A stretch of DNA of 64,000 nucleotides, taken from NCBI RefSeq assembly GCF_001548375.1, contig NZ_AP017295.1, forward strand, positions 3,320,501 through 3,384,500, read 5' to 3'. Both the position numbers and the translations under genes were made by a program. Source of the stretch: Nostoc sp. NIES-3756. GTDB lineage: Bacteria; Cyanobacteriota; Cyanobacteriia; Cyanobacteriales; Nostocaceae. Of the stretch, positions 27,116-35,876 are shown piece by piece; the first letter of the stretch is position 1; the number at the start of each line of letters is the position of its first letter. Below the pieces are notes generated by a model. The model searched no databases, had not been told where the DNA came from, and saw only the letters and a program-made list of their open reading frames with translations.

Positions 27116-28501
27116 ATGCTTATGTTACAAAAAGTTAGCAACCATCTGATTATTCCAGAGGCTTCGGAAGACTTAATCGTCAATGAGCCTTGGTCAATAG
27201 AATTTTACGCTGATGGCTTGATGGATGAGCTTTTTGCTGATATTGATGAGATTCTGGATGTAAATTTGCCTCACCTCACCAACACCAGAGGTAGACAAAT
27301 ACGCCAAGCATCTTCAGTCAGCAGAACGAAAGAAACTGCCGCCAGCGATTGGTTCCTTAGTTCCAGCAACTCGTCCCATCAACAAACTTTAGAATATGAA
27401 AATCTGCGCACAGTAGATGTGCCGCAGATTGTTTTACCAAGCACCCTCAACCGGACTGTGCAGACAGTATCCCCCGTCATTAGTAAAGGGGGTAAGGTTG
27501 TAGTTGATAGTCAAACTGCCAAGCCACTAGCGAAAATCCATCAGCAATCTCAATCGGGTTTAGGCAAACTGCTGATTGTCGGGACAACAATTGGTGTAGC
27601 GATCGCAGGTGTACTATACATAGTGCAATCTGGACTGTTATTGCGCCTCACTTCCAGACTGACTCAATCAGATATTTATGTATCTCAATCCCAATTCTCT
27701 CCACAAGTAGATGTAGAGGGTGACTTAGCACAGTATATGCTGGGAGCGTTGGCAGTTATAGACAAATCCGATGTGAGGAATCAACAACCAGCGCGTGCAG
27801 AAATTGGCAACAGGGTAGCGTATAACCCTACAGCCTTGGCATTAAACAACACTCAGCCGCCTGTTGGTAATCTTCCAACGCCTCTCACAGCTAACAATAC
27901 ACTACCAGCGCCCAGCCGCCCCAACGTTGTTGAGCGGATTTATATCCCTGTGTATCAAGCGCCCTTGCCAATGCGCTATGCACCACCACCAATTGCAGGT
28001 ACTCCCTTACCGCCTATTGCAAATAATTTGGGGACAACCCAACCTAATGTAGTGAAAAATACTTTAAATCAAGTACAACCAACAAGTAAGCCTGCCAGCG
28101 TAAATATTTTAGCTTCGGCTGTGCGTTCTGAACTCAAACCTGTACCTGTACGCAATGCACCAATCAATGTCCAACCCGCACCTAAATTACTGCCTACATT
28201 GCCCGTTGTGCCATTTGGTGCAAGCCTACCAACACAGCCTAATACTGGTGGAGACGCTGTACCCATAGCATCATTAACAGTGAACGCTTCTACACCTGCT
28301 CCCAGCCACACCTTAGAAGGTTTATTAGAGTTAGGCAATAAATCTGTTGCCTTATTTCAAATTAATGGTGCTAGCCGCCGCGTCAGTATTGGTGAAACCA
28401 TCGGTACTAGCGGTTGGACTCTAGTTGAAGTAAATAACGGCGAAGCTATTGTGCGACGTAATGGTGAGGTGCGATCAATTTATGCAGGACAGAAGTTGTA
28501 A
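27116..28501 (+). CDS. Single-pass membrane protein with GspC/PilP-like C-terminal domain
   Basis: A 461-residue protein. An N-terminal acidic cytoplasmic part (about 1-145) is followed by a single transmembrane helix (about 150-172, LLIVGTTIGVAIAGVLYIV), a long Pro/Asn/Gln-rich periplasmic linker (about 190-395) and a compact C-terminal domain: LEGLLELGNKSVALFQINGA, then RRVSIGETIGTSGWTLVEVN and RRNGEVRSIYAGQKL. That end resembles the periplasmic HR/PilP domain of GspC-type proteins in type II secretion or type IV pilus systems. No secretion genes are adjacent. A role as envelope-spanning connector is inferred. Confidence 0.65.
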   Translation: MLMLQKVSNHLIIPEASEDLIVNEPWSIEFYADGLMDELFADIDEILDVNLPHLTNTRGRQIRQASSVSRTKETAASDWFLSSSNSSHQQTLEYENLRTVDVPQIVLPSTLNRTVQTVSPVISKGGKVVVDSQTAKPLAKIHQQSQSGLGKLLIVGTTIGVAIAGVLYIVQSGLLLRLTSRLTQSDIYVSQSQFSPQVDVEGDLAQYMLGALAVIDKSDVRNQQPARAEIGNRVAYNPTALALNNTQPPVGNLPTPLTANNTLPAPSRPNVVERIYIPVYQAPLPMRYAPPPIAGTPLPPIANNLGTTQPNVVKNTLNQVQPTSKPASVNILASAVRSELKPVPVRNAPINVQPAPKLLPTLPVVPFGASLPTQPNTGGDAVPIASLTVNASTPAPSHTLEGLLELGNKSVALFQINGASRRVSIGETIGTSGWTLVEVNNGEAIVRRNGEVRSIYAGQKL

Positions 28502-28587
28502 TGGTAGTGGTAGGCGGGTTGGGTAGCTTGCCCACAAAAATTAGGGACGGGGCAAGATGCACCATCCCACAAAATATTTATTGGAAA

Positions 28588-30150
28588 TTAACTTCTCACT
28601 GGTGGATTGATTTCAAAATGAATATGATGGTCGTGACCACTGGCAAAAGTACAAAGTTTTTCTCCTATTAGTTCGCTATCGTTGAAAAAAATTGCTCTTA
28701 CTAGCTTTTGTTTGCGGATTGATTTGAGAATGGCTCGTGCTGCATCTTGATCGTATTCAGGGCTTGTCCAGAAAATGCCACCAAATTTACCATCTTTTTT
28801 TGGCAGGAACACATCACACATCAAGCCAGTTTCATGTCCGTGATGGTCAGGAGTATCACCGCCATGTGGTAGGCTGACATCATTAATAGCAAAGTGAGCA
28901 GCATTGGGATGAGTATCCCGATAAGTGTTTTGATAATCTTGAGTAATTGCTTGAATGACATCAGCTAGCCAATGCGTACCAAAATCGTGTTTATCTTCGG
29001 TTTGTGCTAGTTCACCGTTGATAAAACCATTATCAGGGTCGCTTTTTGGCATTAATACCCATTTTGGTGCATTAGCTGCTTGCAACCATTGGTGAGTCAT
29101 TTCATCTATATCAACTCTGCCATCACCTTTAATAGTGCTGCTACCCGTAATAATTGATTGAAATAGCCTAATAGCTTCTTCTAAGCCTCTGTCTCTAGTG
29201 GGGGTGTTAGGGTCGCCTACCCATGTGTAACCGAGTTCTTGCAACCTTGCTTTTACAGCTTTGAGATCATTGGCTTTGTTGACTCCACCAACTCCCACAC
29301 TACCGGAGAGTGTAATGGCTTTAGCTCCTGGGTTAGTTGATGCTAGGTTGTTCTGTTGAGCAACGGGAACAACTTTAAACTTAATTTCTAAACTTTGGTC
29401 ATCAATGGCTATTAATATAGTGCGATCGCCTGCTTGATTAAAGACAAAGTTTAGTCGCCATTTGCCATCTTCACCCACTGTAATATCTTCACTAGGGAAG
29501 CGATCGTCAATCATTACCGATAAAACTCTGCCTTTGTCTGTTAAACGTGCTACACCTTCTACAATAAAAACTTGCCCTACACTAACTTCTTTTGGCGCAC
29601 GCATCAGTTGTAGTTGTTCTACTGAAGCAGAAGTGAATTCTCTACTAACACTAGTGAATAATTGCTGCGCTTCTGGTAATAAACTTACAACCTTGGTGAC
29701 ATAATTTGGATCAGAGGAATAACCTTTACTCTTGAGAAAGCCAATAAAGTTTTCTGGAGTATTAGTATGTTCTTCTAAACCTTTGTAGGGAGCGCGAGCT
29801 AAAAACTTCCAGTAGCCAATAAAAAAGCCATCAACATCTGGAAATTTACAAAATTCAACTTCTTCTAGTTCAGAAGGTACTTTAATTTTCAACGCTTCGG
29901 CAAAACCTTTCATATCAGGATCGCGCCATTTTAAGCCAGCAAAGTTGTTAGCTGTAGTCGCTAGTTTACTAGTAGCTCTAGCAGATTCTAGTAACCATTG
30001 TGCTAGGGTAACTTCTTTTAAAATTTGTCTATTTATCTCAGAAATTTTATCAGCATCAATGCCAACTTTTCCAAAGATTGTTTCTAAATCTGTAGACAGA
30101 TATTTATTTACTACATCATCTAATAATGCCATTTTGATTATCTCAAACAC
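28588..30150 (-). CDS. Modular cell-wall hydrolase: glucosaminidase, PG-binding and MepA-like endopeptidase domains
   Basis: A 520-residue protein without signal peptide. Residues 8-165 are a glucosaminidase (PF01832-type) domain with catalytic Glu in AQWLLESARATSKLA and NNFAGLKW. A beta-rich linker (about 180-270) follows, then a peptidoglycan-binding repeat (DLKAVKARLQELGYTWVGD, about 290-345). The C-terminal region 370-520 resembles penicillin-insensitive murein endopeptidase (M74): zinc motifs SLPHGGDTPDHHGHETGLMC (His and Asp) and GHDHHIHFEI. Both glycan and peptide bonds of murein could be cut. Two starts are possible (30150 or 30132). Third gene of a minus-strand group; lack of an export signal suggests release by lysis or by another route, as with endolysins. 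Confidence 0.82.
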   Translation of the reverse strand: MFEIIKMALLDDVVNKYLSTDLETIFGKVGIDADKISEINRQILKEVTLAQWLLESARATSKLATTANNFAGLKWRDPDMKGFAEALKIKVPSELEEVEFCKFPDVDGFFIGYWKFLARAPYKGLEEHTNTPENFIGFLKSKGYSSDPNYVTKVVSLLPEAQQLFTSVSREFTSASVEQLQLMRAPKEVSVGQVFIVEGVARLTDKGRVLSVMIDDRFPSEDITVGEDGKWRLNFVFNQAGDRTILIAIDDQSLEIKFKVVPVAQQNNLASTNPGAKAITLSGSVGVGGVNKANDLKAVKARLQELGYTWVGDPNTPTRDRGLEEAIRLFQSIITGSSTIKGDGRVDIDEMTHQWLQAANAPKWVLMPKSDPDNGFINGELAQTEDKHDFGTHWLADVIQAITQDYQNTYRDTHPNAAHFAINDVSLPHGGDTPDHHGHETGLMCDVFLPKKDGKFGGIFWTSPEYDQDAARAILKSIRKQKLVRAIFFNDSELIGEKLCTFASGHDHHIHFEINPPVRS

Positions 30151-30188
30151 ATAGGTTTATATCAATTCAAAATTAAGACTAACTGTAG

Positions 30189-30246
30189 GGTGCGTCAGTC
30201 CCAATAATTTCTTACACATCAAATAATTTTCCACATCTGACGCACC
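30189..30246. repeat. Inverted repeat GGTGCGTCAG/CTGACGCACC
   Basis: Ten-base perfect arms 38 bp apart between the two hydrolase genes, part of a wider imperfect palindrome bounded by GTAGG and CCTAC. A related half (GTAGGGTGTGTCAG) is at 40346-40359. It is a dispersed cyanobacterial repeat and could reduce readthrough between the genes. Confidence 0.75.
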
Positions 30247-30261
30247 TTTATTGTACCTACA

Positions 30262-31317
30262 TCATGTTTTCTCCTCAATTTTGGAGTGTCCAGCAAAAAC
30301 AAAATGCTCGTCGCGGTTGGCGAAACTCTTATCAGTCCACTTGACTAGATAATGCTGTTCTTCAAAACTGAAGTCTAAGATTGGGTACTTACCTGGATTA
30401 ATTTCAGCTAAGGTTTCTGGCTTTAACTTTGATGCTTGTTGTGTTGATGCTTTGAGAACAGTTGGTACTGTAATTTCCAAAATATAATCTTGATTTGTTG
30501 TTGCTGAAAGTTCCTTTATCTCACCAATTAATCCAACTTTGATAGCTTCAGCCATGTCCTCGGCATTAAAGCGATCCATGTCTATTTGAGAGTCACAAAA
30601 ACAGCACTCAATTAAGATAGCTGGCATTTGTGTATTTTTTAAAACAAAGAAACTTTTAGATTTAACACCTCTATCTCTAAAACCAAGCTGGACAATCTCT
30701 TTAAGCACAGATTGTGCTATACCCTTGGCAGAGTTACTAATTGCGTAGATTTCTGAGCCGTTGGCTTCTTTATTAGCTGCATTAAAGTGAATTGACACGA
30801 AAATATTCACATTATTACTATTTGCCTTATCAACCCTTTGCCTGAGAGAATCATCAACGTCACCAGCAGATGTAGGTGTGCAATTGACAACAGTATGACC
30901 CGCATCCTTAAGTTTTTGTATCAGTAATGTGCCAACAGCTTTGGTTAAACCATCTTCTTGTTTAACGCCTGATGCACCAGTATCAGGAGGACAATTGTGT
31001 CCGATCAAGGTAAAACTAGCATAAATTCCGGCGATCGCTACACAAACTAGAAAGAAAATTCCTATACCATGTGCTTCAACTTGGGGAAACATTGGCATTA
31101 AAAATAGTACCCAAATTAACCCAGCAGCTACAAACCCATTATATAATCCTTGATTACGAGCAAGAATAGCAGTCTGTTCCTCTAATGTGAAGTTATTCAT
31201 GAGTTTTTTTTGAACAAAATCTCCCTGCCAAAAAAACATTTCCACAGTTAAAAAGATAATGTGAATTAAGGCGATCGCACCTAAAAGTAATTTAAAAGTT
31301 ATTTCCATATTGTTCAC
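30262..31317 (-). CDS. DUF1304 membrane domain fused to N-acetylmuramoyl-L-alanine amidase
   Basis: A 351-residue protein of unusual architecture. Residues 1-107 are a DUF1304-type membrane domain (LLGAIALIHIIFLTVEMFFW, ARNQGLYNGFVAAGLIWVLF and VAIAGIYASFTL), about three helices; the usual last helix is missing. It runs directly into an Amidase_3 domain (about 108-270) with all zinc/catalytic residues: IGHNCPPDTGASG (His), EDGLTK (Glu), SIHFNA (His) and ILIECCFCD (Glu). A small C-terminal domain (about 280-345) resembles wall-targeting tails of other cyanobacterial amidases. The fusion would anchor a murein amidase in the inner membrane. It is 55 bp downstream of the SLATT-like gene. Confidence 0.82.
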   Translation of the reverse strand: MNNMEITFKLLLGAIALIHIIFLTVEMFFWQGDFVQKKLMNNFTLEEQTAILARNQGLYNGFVAAGLIWVLFLMPMFPQVEAHGIGIFFLVCVAIAGIYASFTLIGHNCPPDTGASGVKQEDGLTKAVGTLLIQKLKDAGHTVVNCTPTSAGDVDDSLRQRVDKANSNNVNIFVSIHFNAANKEANGSEIYAISNSAKGIAQSVLKEIVQLGFRDRGVKSKSFFVLKNTQMPAILIECCFCDSQIDMDRFNAEDMAEAIKVGLIGEIKELSATTNQDYILEITVPTVLKASTQQASKLKPETLAEINPGKYPILDFSFEEQHYLVKWTDKSFANRDEHFVFAGHSKIEEKT

Positions 31318-31372
31318 CTAAAATATTTAACTTTAATAACTTATGAAATAATTAAAAAAATCAAAAATATAA

Positions 31373-31777
31373 CTATTCAGTTTCAACTTTAGCCGCCTCG
31401 ATGCTCAGTTGCCGAAATTGAGATGAGATATTTTTTAATTCTTCTGGATTTTCTGTATACTGTGCATCGATAAGCAAATTATTAGCTTGAGCTTGGAGTA
31501 ATCGGTAACTTCCGGCTTTTTGTTTAACTGGAAAAGCATTACCAATGGCTTGAATAGCTACAATAACCGCTCCTAAAATGCTAGTACCGATTTTTTTATC
31601 TTCTTCGTTTATCTGATTCACAGAAGACAAAATAGTAATCATGAGCGTAAGGACAATTGTAGTAATTGTCAAACCCGCATCCCAACTACTATTAATTCGT
31701 CTCAATCTGGTCATGTGATGAGTGAATTGATGAATCTGCTTATACATATCTTCTTTTTTATTTTCAAAGTCTGGCAT
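31373..31777 (-). CDS. SLATT/DUF4231-like two-helix membrane protein
   Basis: A 134-residue protein: N-terminal amphipathic helix (QIHQFTHHMTRLRRINSSWD), two transmembrane helices (about 35-53, ITTIVLTLMITILSS; about 63-84, IGTSILGAVIVAIQAIGNAF), then a cytoplasmic helical hairpin (AGSYRLLQAQANNLLIDAQY). This layout is that of SLATT/DUF4231 proteins, predicted pore-forming effectors linked to nucleotide-signal and STAND conflict systems. First gene of the minus-strand group with the amidase and hydrolase, and divergent from the NB-ARC gene 158 bp away. Assignment is by layout, so moderate. Confidence 0.6.
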   Translation of the reverse strand: MPDFENKKEDMYKQIHQFTHHMTRLRRINSSWDAGLTITTIVLTLMITILSSVNQINEEDKKIGTSILGAVIVAIQAIGNAFPVKQKAGSYRLLQAQANNLLIDAQYTENPEELKNISSQFRQLSIEAAKVETE

Positions 31778-31934
31778 AGCGATCGCATCCCAACATACTT
31801 ACGTAATTGTCCTTCATTAAATACCAGACTGCATAACTTAGCAGTGAGTAAAAGTAACTATTTTTTGTAAATAGTTGTAAATATCTTTATCAACTAAATA
31901 CTGAAAAGACGCATAATAATTGCTTGAGCGGGTC

Positions 31935-34900
31935 ATGAAAGACGGTTGGTTGATGACGGGAAATGAGGCACTTAATTTAGTAAATGCAATTTTAGGCGCT
32001 AAATTAGGAATAAAGCTGAATGATGTAAAATCTGTAGTCTTTTTAGAAAGTTGGCAGGGAAATACTTATGAGGCAATTGCGGAGAAATTAGGTTATCAAA
32101 ACGATTATATTAAACAGGTCGGCTCCCAGTTGTGGCGATCGCTCTCTCAGGTTTTTGGTGAAGAAGTCACAAAAAAGAATATCCGCACGGTTTTACTTCA
32201 CTATCAGCAATTCCCAAGCCACACACAAGATTGGGGAGAAGCGCTTGATGTTGCGCAATTTTACGGTCGTCAAGTAGAATTGCAAACATTAACGACATGG
32301 ATTGAGTGCGATCGCTGTCGTTTTATTGGTCTTTTCGGATTGGGTGGAATTGGCAAAAGTAGTCTATCGGTAAAATTGGCGCAAAAATTAGAGTTCCAGT
32401 TTACCCACATAATTTGGCGTAGTTTAGGGCAAGCATTAACTTTGGATGCCTTACTGTCCGAAATCCTGCCAATTTTAGCTGGGTCAGAAGTTACTATAGA
32501 TATTTCCATTCATGCTTTGATGAAACAGTTGCAGCAAAAGCGCTGTCTGTTAGTTTTAGATAACGTAGAGTCTATATTGCAACCTGGAAACCGAGCAGGG
32601 CAATATCAATTAGAATTTGAACCATACCAACAGCTATTTGAGCGCATATGTGATGAACGCCATCAAAGTTGTTTGATAGTTACAGGAAGAGAAAAACCAG
32701 GCTCGATAGCGGTACGCGAAGGGAAAAATTTACCTGTGCGATCGCTTGTTGTGAGTGGAATTACACAAGCAGCAGGTCAGCAAATCCTCATAGACAAAGG
32801 TTTGGCAGCAACACCAGCCCAGTATCAGACCTTAGTAAACTACTTTGGGGGAAATCCTCTAGCACTGAAAATTGCTGCCACCACCATTCAAGATATATTT
32901 TGTAGTGATATACAGGCATTTTTAGCCCAAGGCAATACTGTTTTTAGCAATCTCTGGGATTTACTTAAACAACAGTTTGAGCGTTTATCACCTCTACAAA
33001 AGCAGATTATGTACTGGCTAGCCATTAATCGGGAAGAGGTGACAGCAGCTAGGTTGAAAGCACAAATATTACCATCAGTAACGCAACAAGAAATATTAGA
33101 AGCCTTAGAATCCCTCAAGGGTTTGTGTCTGATAGAAACGGGGTCAACCGGATTAACACAGCAACCCGTGATTATGGAGTATGTAACACAACAATTTATC
33201 CAGACTCTAGAAGGGGAAATTATCACAGGTGAACTAGATTTATTTCACAGCCACGCCATCATCGAAGCCGTAACACCAGACTATATCCGCGAAGCCCAAA
33301 CTCAACTCATCTTACACCCACTGTTAGAACAGTTGTTAACTCACTTCGGCACAAAAAGCCAACTTGAACATTACCTGAGCAAAATCTTAAGGGAATTACG
33401 AAAGCATTCAGTATGGCAAACTGGTTACACAACGGGTAATTTATTGAATTTATTTAGTTATTTGCAAACAGACTTACAGGGGTATGATTTTTCTGGACTG
33501 ACTATTCGTCAAGCTTACTTAGCCAACACTAATTTACATCAGACTAATTTTATTGATGCTCAATTTATTGGGACTGTTTTTGCCGAAACTTTTGGTGGTG
33601 TAGTCAGCGTAGCTTTTAGCCCAGATGGGAAGTATTTTGCTACTAGCGATACTAAAGGAGAAATTCAAATTTGGGATGCAGATACAGCAAAACAACTATT
33701 ACGTTGTCGAGGACATCAACATTGGACTTGGGCTGTAGCTTTTAGTCCTGATGGCATGTATTTAGCCAGTGCTAGCGATGATTATTTAGTGAAATTATGG
33801 GATGTGGAAACTGGGCGATGTTTGCAAACTTATACAGGGCATACATACTCAGTTAATGATGTAGCTTTTAGTCCTCATGGCATTTTAGCAAGTTGCGGAC
33901 AAGATGCCACTATTCGATTATGGGCGATCGCAGATGAACAAATATATGCCTCTGTATTAGTCGGTCATCAAGGGCGAGTTTGGGCAATTGCCTTTCATCC
34001 TGATGGTAAAACTCTCGCCAGTTGTGGGGAAGATTGTACAATTCGCTTGTGGGATATTACTACAGGTAAAAACTTTTGTGTTTGGCAAGCACATGAGGGC
34101 TGGGTACGTTCTCTAGCATTCAGTCCAGATGGTAAGTTACTTGCTAGCAGTAGCTACGACAACACCATCAAACTTTGGGATAGCAAAACCCAACAATGCT
34201 TACAAATTTTACATGGTCATCGACAAGCAATAACTGCGATCGCCTTTAGTCCCCACTCTCAGCAGTTAGCAAGTAGCAGCTATGACCGCACTATCAAACT
34301 CTGGGATATCAACACAGGCAATTGTCAAAAAACATTTCTTGGTCATAATAGCCGCGTTTGGGCAGTTACTTTTCATCCTCAAGAGCAAAAATTAGTCAGT
34401 GCTGGTGACGATCATGCTACCAAAATCTGGAACATTCACACAGGACGCTGTACAAAAACCCTCAAAGGACATACAAACAGCGTCTTATCTCTAGCTTTGA
34501 GTCCCGATGGTAATTACCTAGCCAGTGGTCACGAAGACCAAACCATCAAGCTTTGGCACATCAAAAGCGGTACTATCATACAAACATTACGAGAGCATAC
34601 TAACCGTGTTTGGTCGGTGGCGTTTCATCCCCACAGTCACCAACCCCTACTCGCTAGTGGTAGCGCCGACTACACCATCAAATTGTGGGATTGGCAGTTA
34701 GGTATTTGTTTACAAACCTTACACGGACATAATAGTTGGGTGTGGACAGTAGTTTTTAGTCCAGATGGAAGAAAATTAGCCAGTAGCAGCTATGACCAAA
34801 CTGTGAAACTTTGGGATATAAGCACAGGTCAATGTTTACAAACCTTCTTAGGACATACTAGTTCTGTTGTTTCTGTCGCCTTTAGTCCCGATGGTAAGCT

Positions 34901-35516
34901 ATTAGCCAGCAGTGAATTTGACGGCATCATTAAACTGTGGAACATTGAGACAGGAGAATGTTGCCAAAGCCTGACAGGACACACAAATAGCATTTGGTCA
35001 GTTAGCTTTAGCCCTGATGGGCAATGGCTTTTAAGTAGCAGTTTTGACCACACACTCAAACTTTGGTCAGTCTCCACAGGTGAATGTCTACGAACCTATA
35101 CCGGACACCAAGCCCCAATTTTAAAATCTCAATTCAGTCCAAATGGTCAATTGATTGTCAGTGGTAGTTTAGATCGCAGCCTGAAAATTTGGGATACGCT
35201 CACAGGAGAGTGCTATTACACGTTAACTGGTCACTCAGACCTAATTTACACTCTCCTAGTGGCTTTTATTGCCGTTGGAGATGGGGCTGTTAAACTAACT
35301 GCCTTTAGTGGTAGCTTAGACGAAACTATTAAAGTTTGGAATTTGCAAACTTACCAATGTGAGCAAACTTGGCGGGTATCTCGTCCTTATGAAGGGATGG
35401 AATTAAGCAAAAATCAAGGATTAACAGAAGCGCAATTAGCCACTTTGCAAGCCTTAGGTGCTGTAATTCATTGCGAATCAGGCAACCTAAAGATTGACAA
35501 TATCATGTCCGCTTAA
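31935..35516 (+). CDS. STAND protein: N-terminal HTH, NB-ARC ATPase and 14 WD40 repeats
   Basis: A 1,194-residue protein. About 5-90 is the helical domain MTGNEALNLVNAILG, ESWQGNTYEAIAEKLGY of the vMAP-associated HTH type. The NB-ARC domain (about 105-430) has Walker A GLGGIGKSSLS and Walker B KRCLLVLDNVES. Pentapeptide-like LRQ/NLHQTNF follows, then WD40 repeats, about 555-1160; I count 14 blades (IKLWD endings), enough for two seven-bladed propellers. Blades are strikingly alike (ASSSYDNTIKLWD, ASSSYDRTIKLWD, ASSSYDQTVKLWD), suggesting recent repeat exchange. Such proteins sense ligands and oligomerise. I start at the ATG at 31935; a TTG at 31920 is also in frame. Confidence 0.92.
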   Translation: MKDGWLMTGNEALNLVNAILGAKLGIKLNDVKSVVFLESWQGNTYEAIAEKLGYQNDYIKQVGSQLWRSLSQVFGEEVTKKNIRTVLLHYQQFPSHTQDWGEALDVAQFYGRQVELQTLTTWIECDRCRFIGLFGLGGIGKSSLSVKLAQKLEFQFTHIIWRSLGQALTLDALLSEILPILAGSEVTIDISIHALMKQLQQKRCLLVLDNVESILQPGNRAGQYQLEFEPYQQLFERICDERHQSCLIVTGREKPGSIAVREGKNLPVRSLVVSGITQAAGQQILIDKGLAATPAQYQTLVNYFGGNPLALKIAATTIQDIFCSDIQAFLAQGNTVFSNLWDLLKQQFERLSPLQKQIMYWLAINREEVTAARLKAQILPSVTQQEILEALESLKGLCLIETGSTGLTQQPVIMEYVTQQFIQTLEGEIITGELDLFHSHAIIEAVTPDYIREAQTQLILHPLLEQLLTHFGTKSQLEHYLSKILRELRKHSVWQTGYTTGNLLNLFSYLQTDLQGYDFSGLTIRQAYLANTNLHQTNFIDAQFIGTVFAETFGGVVSVAFSPDGKYFATSDTKGEIQIWDADTAKQLLRCRGHQHWTWAVAFSPDGMYLASASDDYLVKLWDVETGRCLQTYTGHTYSVNDVAFSPHGILASCGQDATIRLWAIADEQIYASVLVGHQGRVWAIAFHPDGKTLASCGEDCTIRLWDITTGKNFCVWQAHEGWVRSLAFSPDGKLLASSSYDNTIKLWDSKTQQCLQILHGHRQAITAIAFSPHSQQLASSSYDRTIKLWDINTGNCQKTFLGHNSRVWAVTFHPQEQKLVSAGDDHATKIWNIHTGRCTKTLKGHTNSVLSLALSPDGNYLASGHEDQTIKLWHIKSGTIIQTLREHTNRVWSVAFHPHSHQPLLASGSADYTIKLWDWQLGICLQTLHGHNSWVWTVVFSPDGRKLASSSYDQTVKLWDISTGQCLQTFLGHTSSVVSVAFSPDGKLLASSEFDGIIKLWNIETGECCQSLTGHTNSIWSVSFSPDGQWLLSSSFDHTLKLWSVSTGECLRTYTGHQAPILKSQFSPNGQLIVSGSLDRSLKIWDTLTGECYYTLTGHSDLIYTLLVAFIAVGDGAVKLTAFSGSLDETIKVWNLQTYQCEQTWRVSRPYEGMELSKNQGLTEAQLATLQALGAVIHCESGNLKIDNIMSA

Positions 35517-35589
35517 ACACTTATCATAAGTAGAACGACTCGAAAAAAACAAACTACATTAACTAATGTAAAAAGACTAGGATTCAGTT

Positions 35590-35617
35590 CGTAGTAAGGA
35601 CTAAAGTTCTTACTACG
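35590..35617 (+). terminator. Hairpin CGTAGTAAG/CTTACTACG after the STAND gene
   Basis: Nine-base perfect stem in a spacer where T-rich DNA follows. A common Nostoc palindrome that would end the STAND transcript, 74 bp beyond its stop. Confidence 0.6.
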
Positions 35618-35680
35618 AGCCTTTAATTATTTAACCTATTCTACTTATAAGTAGGTGAACATAATTATTTAGAAGACGCA

Positions 35681-35738
35681 TTTCGACTACGCTCAATGCT
35701 AGCTAACTTTATCCGAAGAGGGTTGAGCGCAGTCGAAA
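35681..35738. repeat. Inverted repeat TTTCGACTACGCTCAA/TTGAGCGCAGTCGAAA
   Basis: Sixteen-base arms with one mismatch and a 26-bp gap. Another dispersed spacer palindrome. The spacer 35517-35876 contains only these palindromes and no gene. Confidence 0.75.
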
Positions 35739-35876
35739 CCCGGCGATCTCAAGTTAGGTTTAATTTAGTCCTTCTACTTATAGTGAGGGTTGGTAATTGC
35801 TAATTGGTAATGGGAAAAAACAATTACCTATGATTATCCCCCACGGTATCATCAACATCTAAACAGATGTGCTATG

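Noticed and set aside
30262..31317. Frameshift or assembly join between DUF1304 and amidase
   Set aside because: The frame is continuous and both parts are well formed; no alternative frame continues either domain. Kept as a real fusion with a note.
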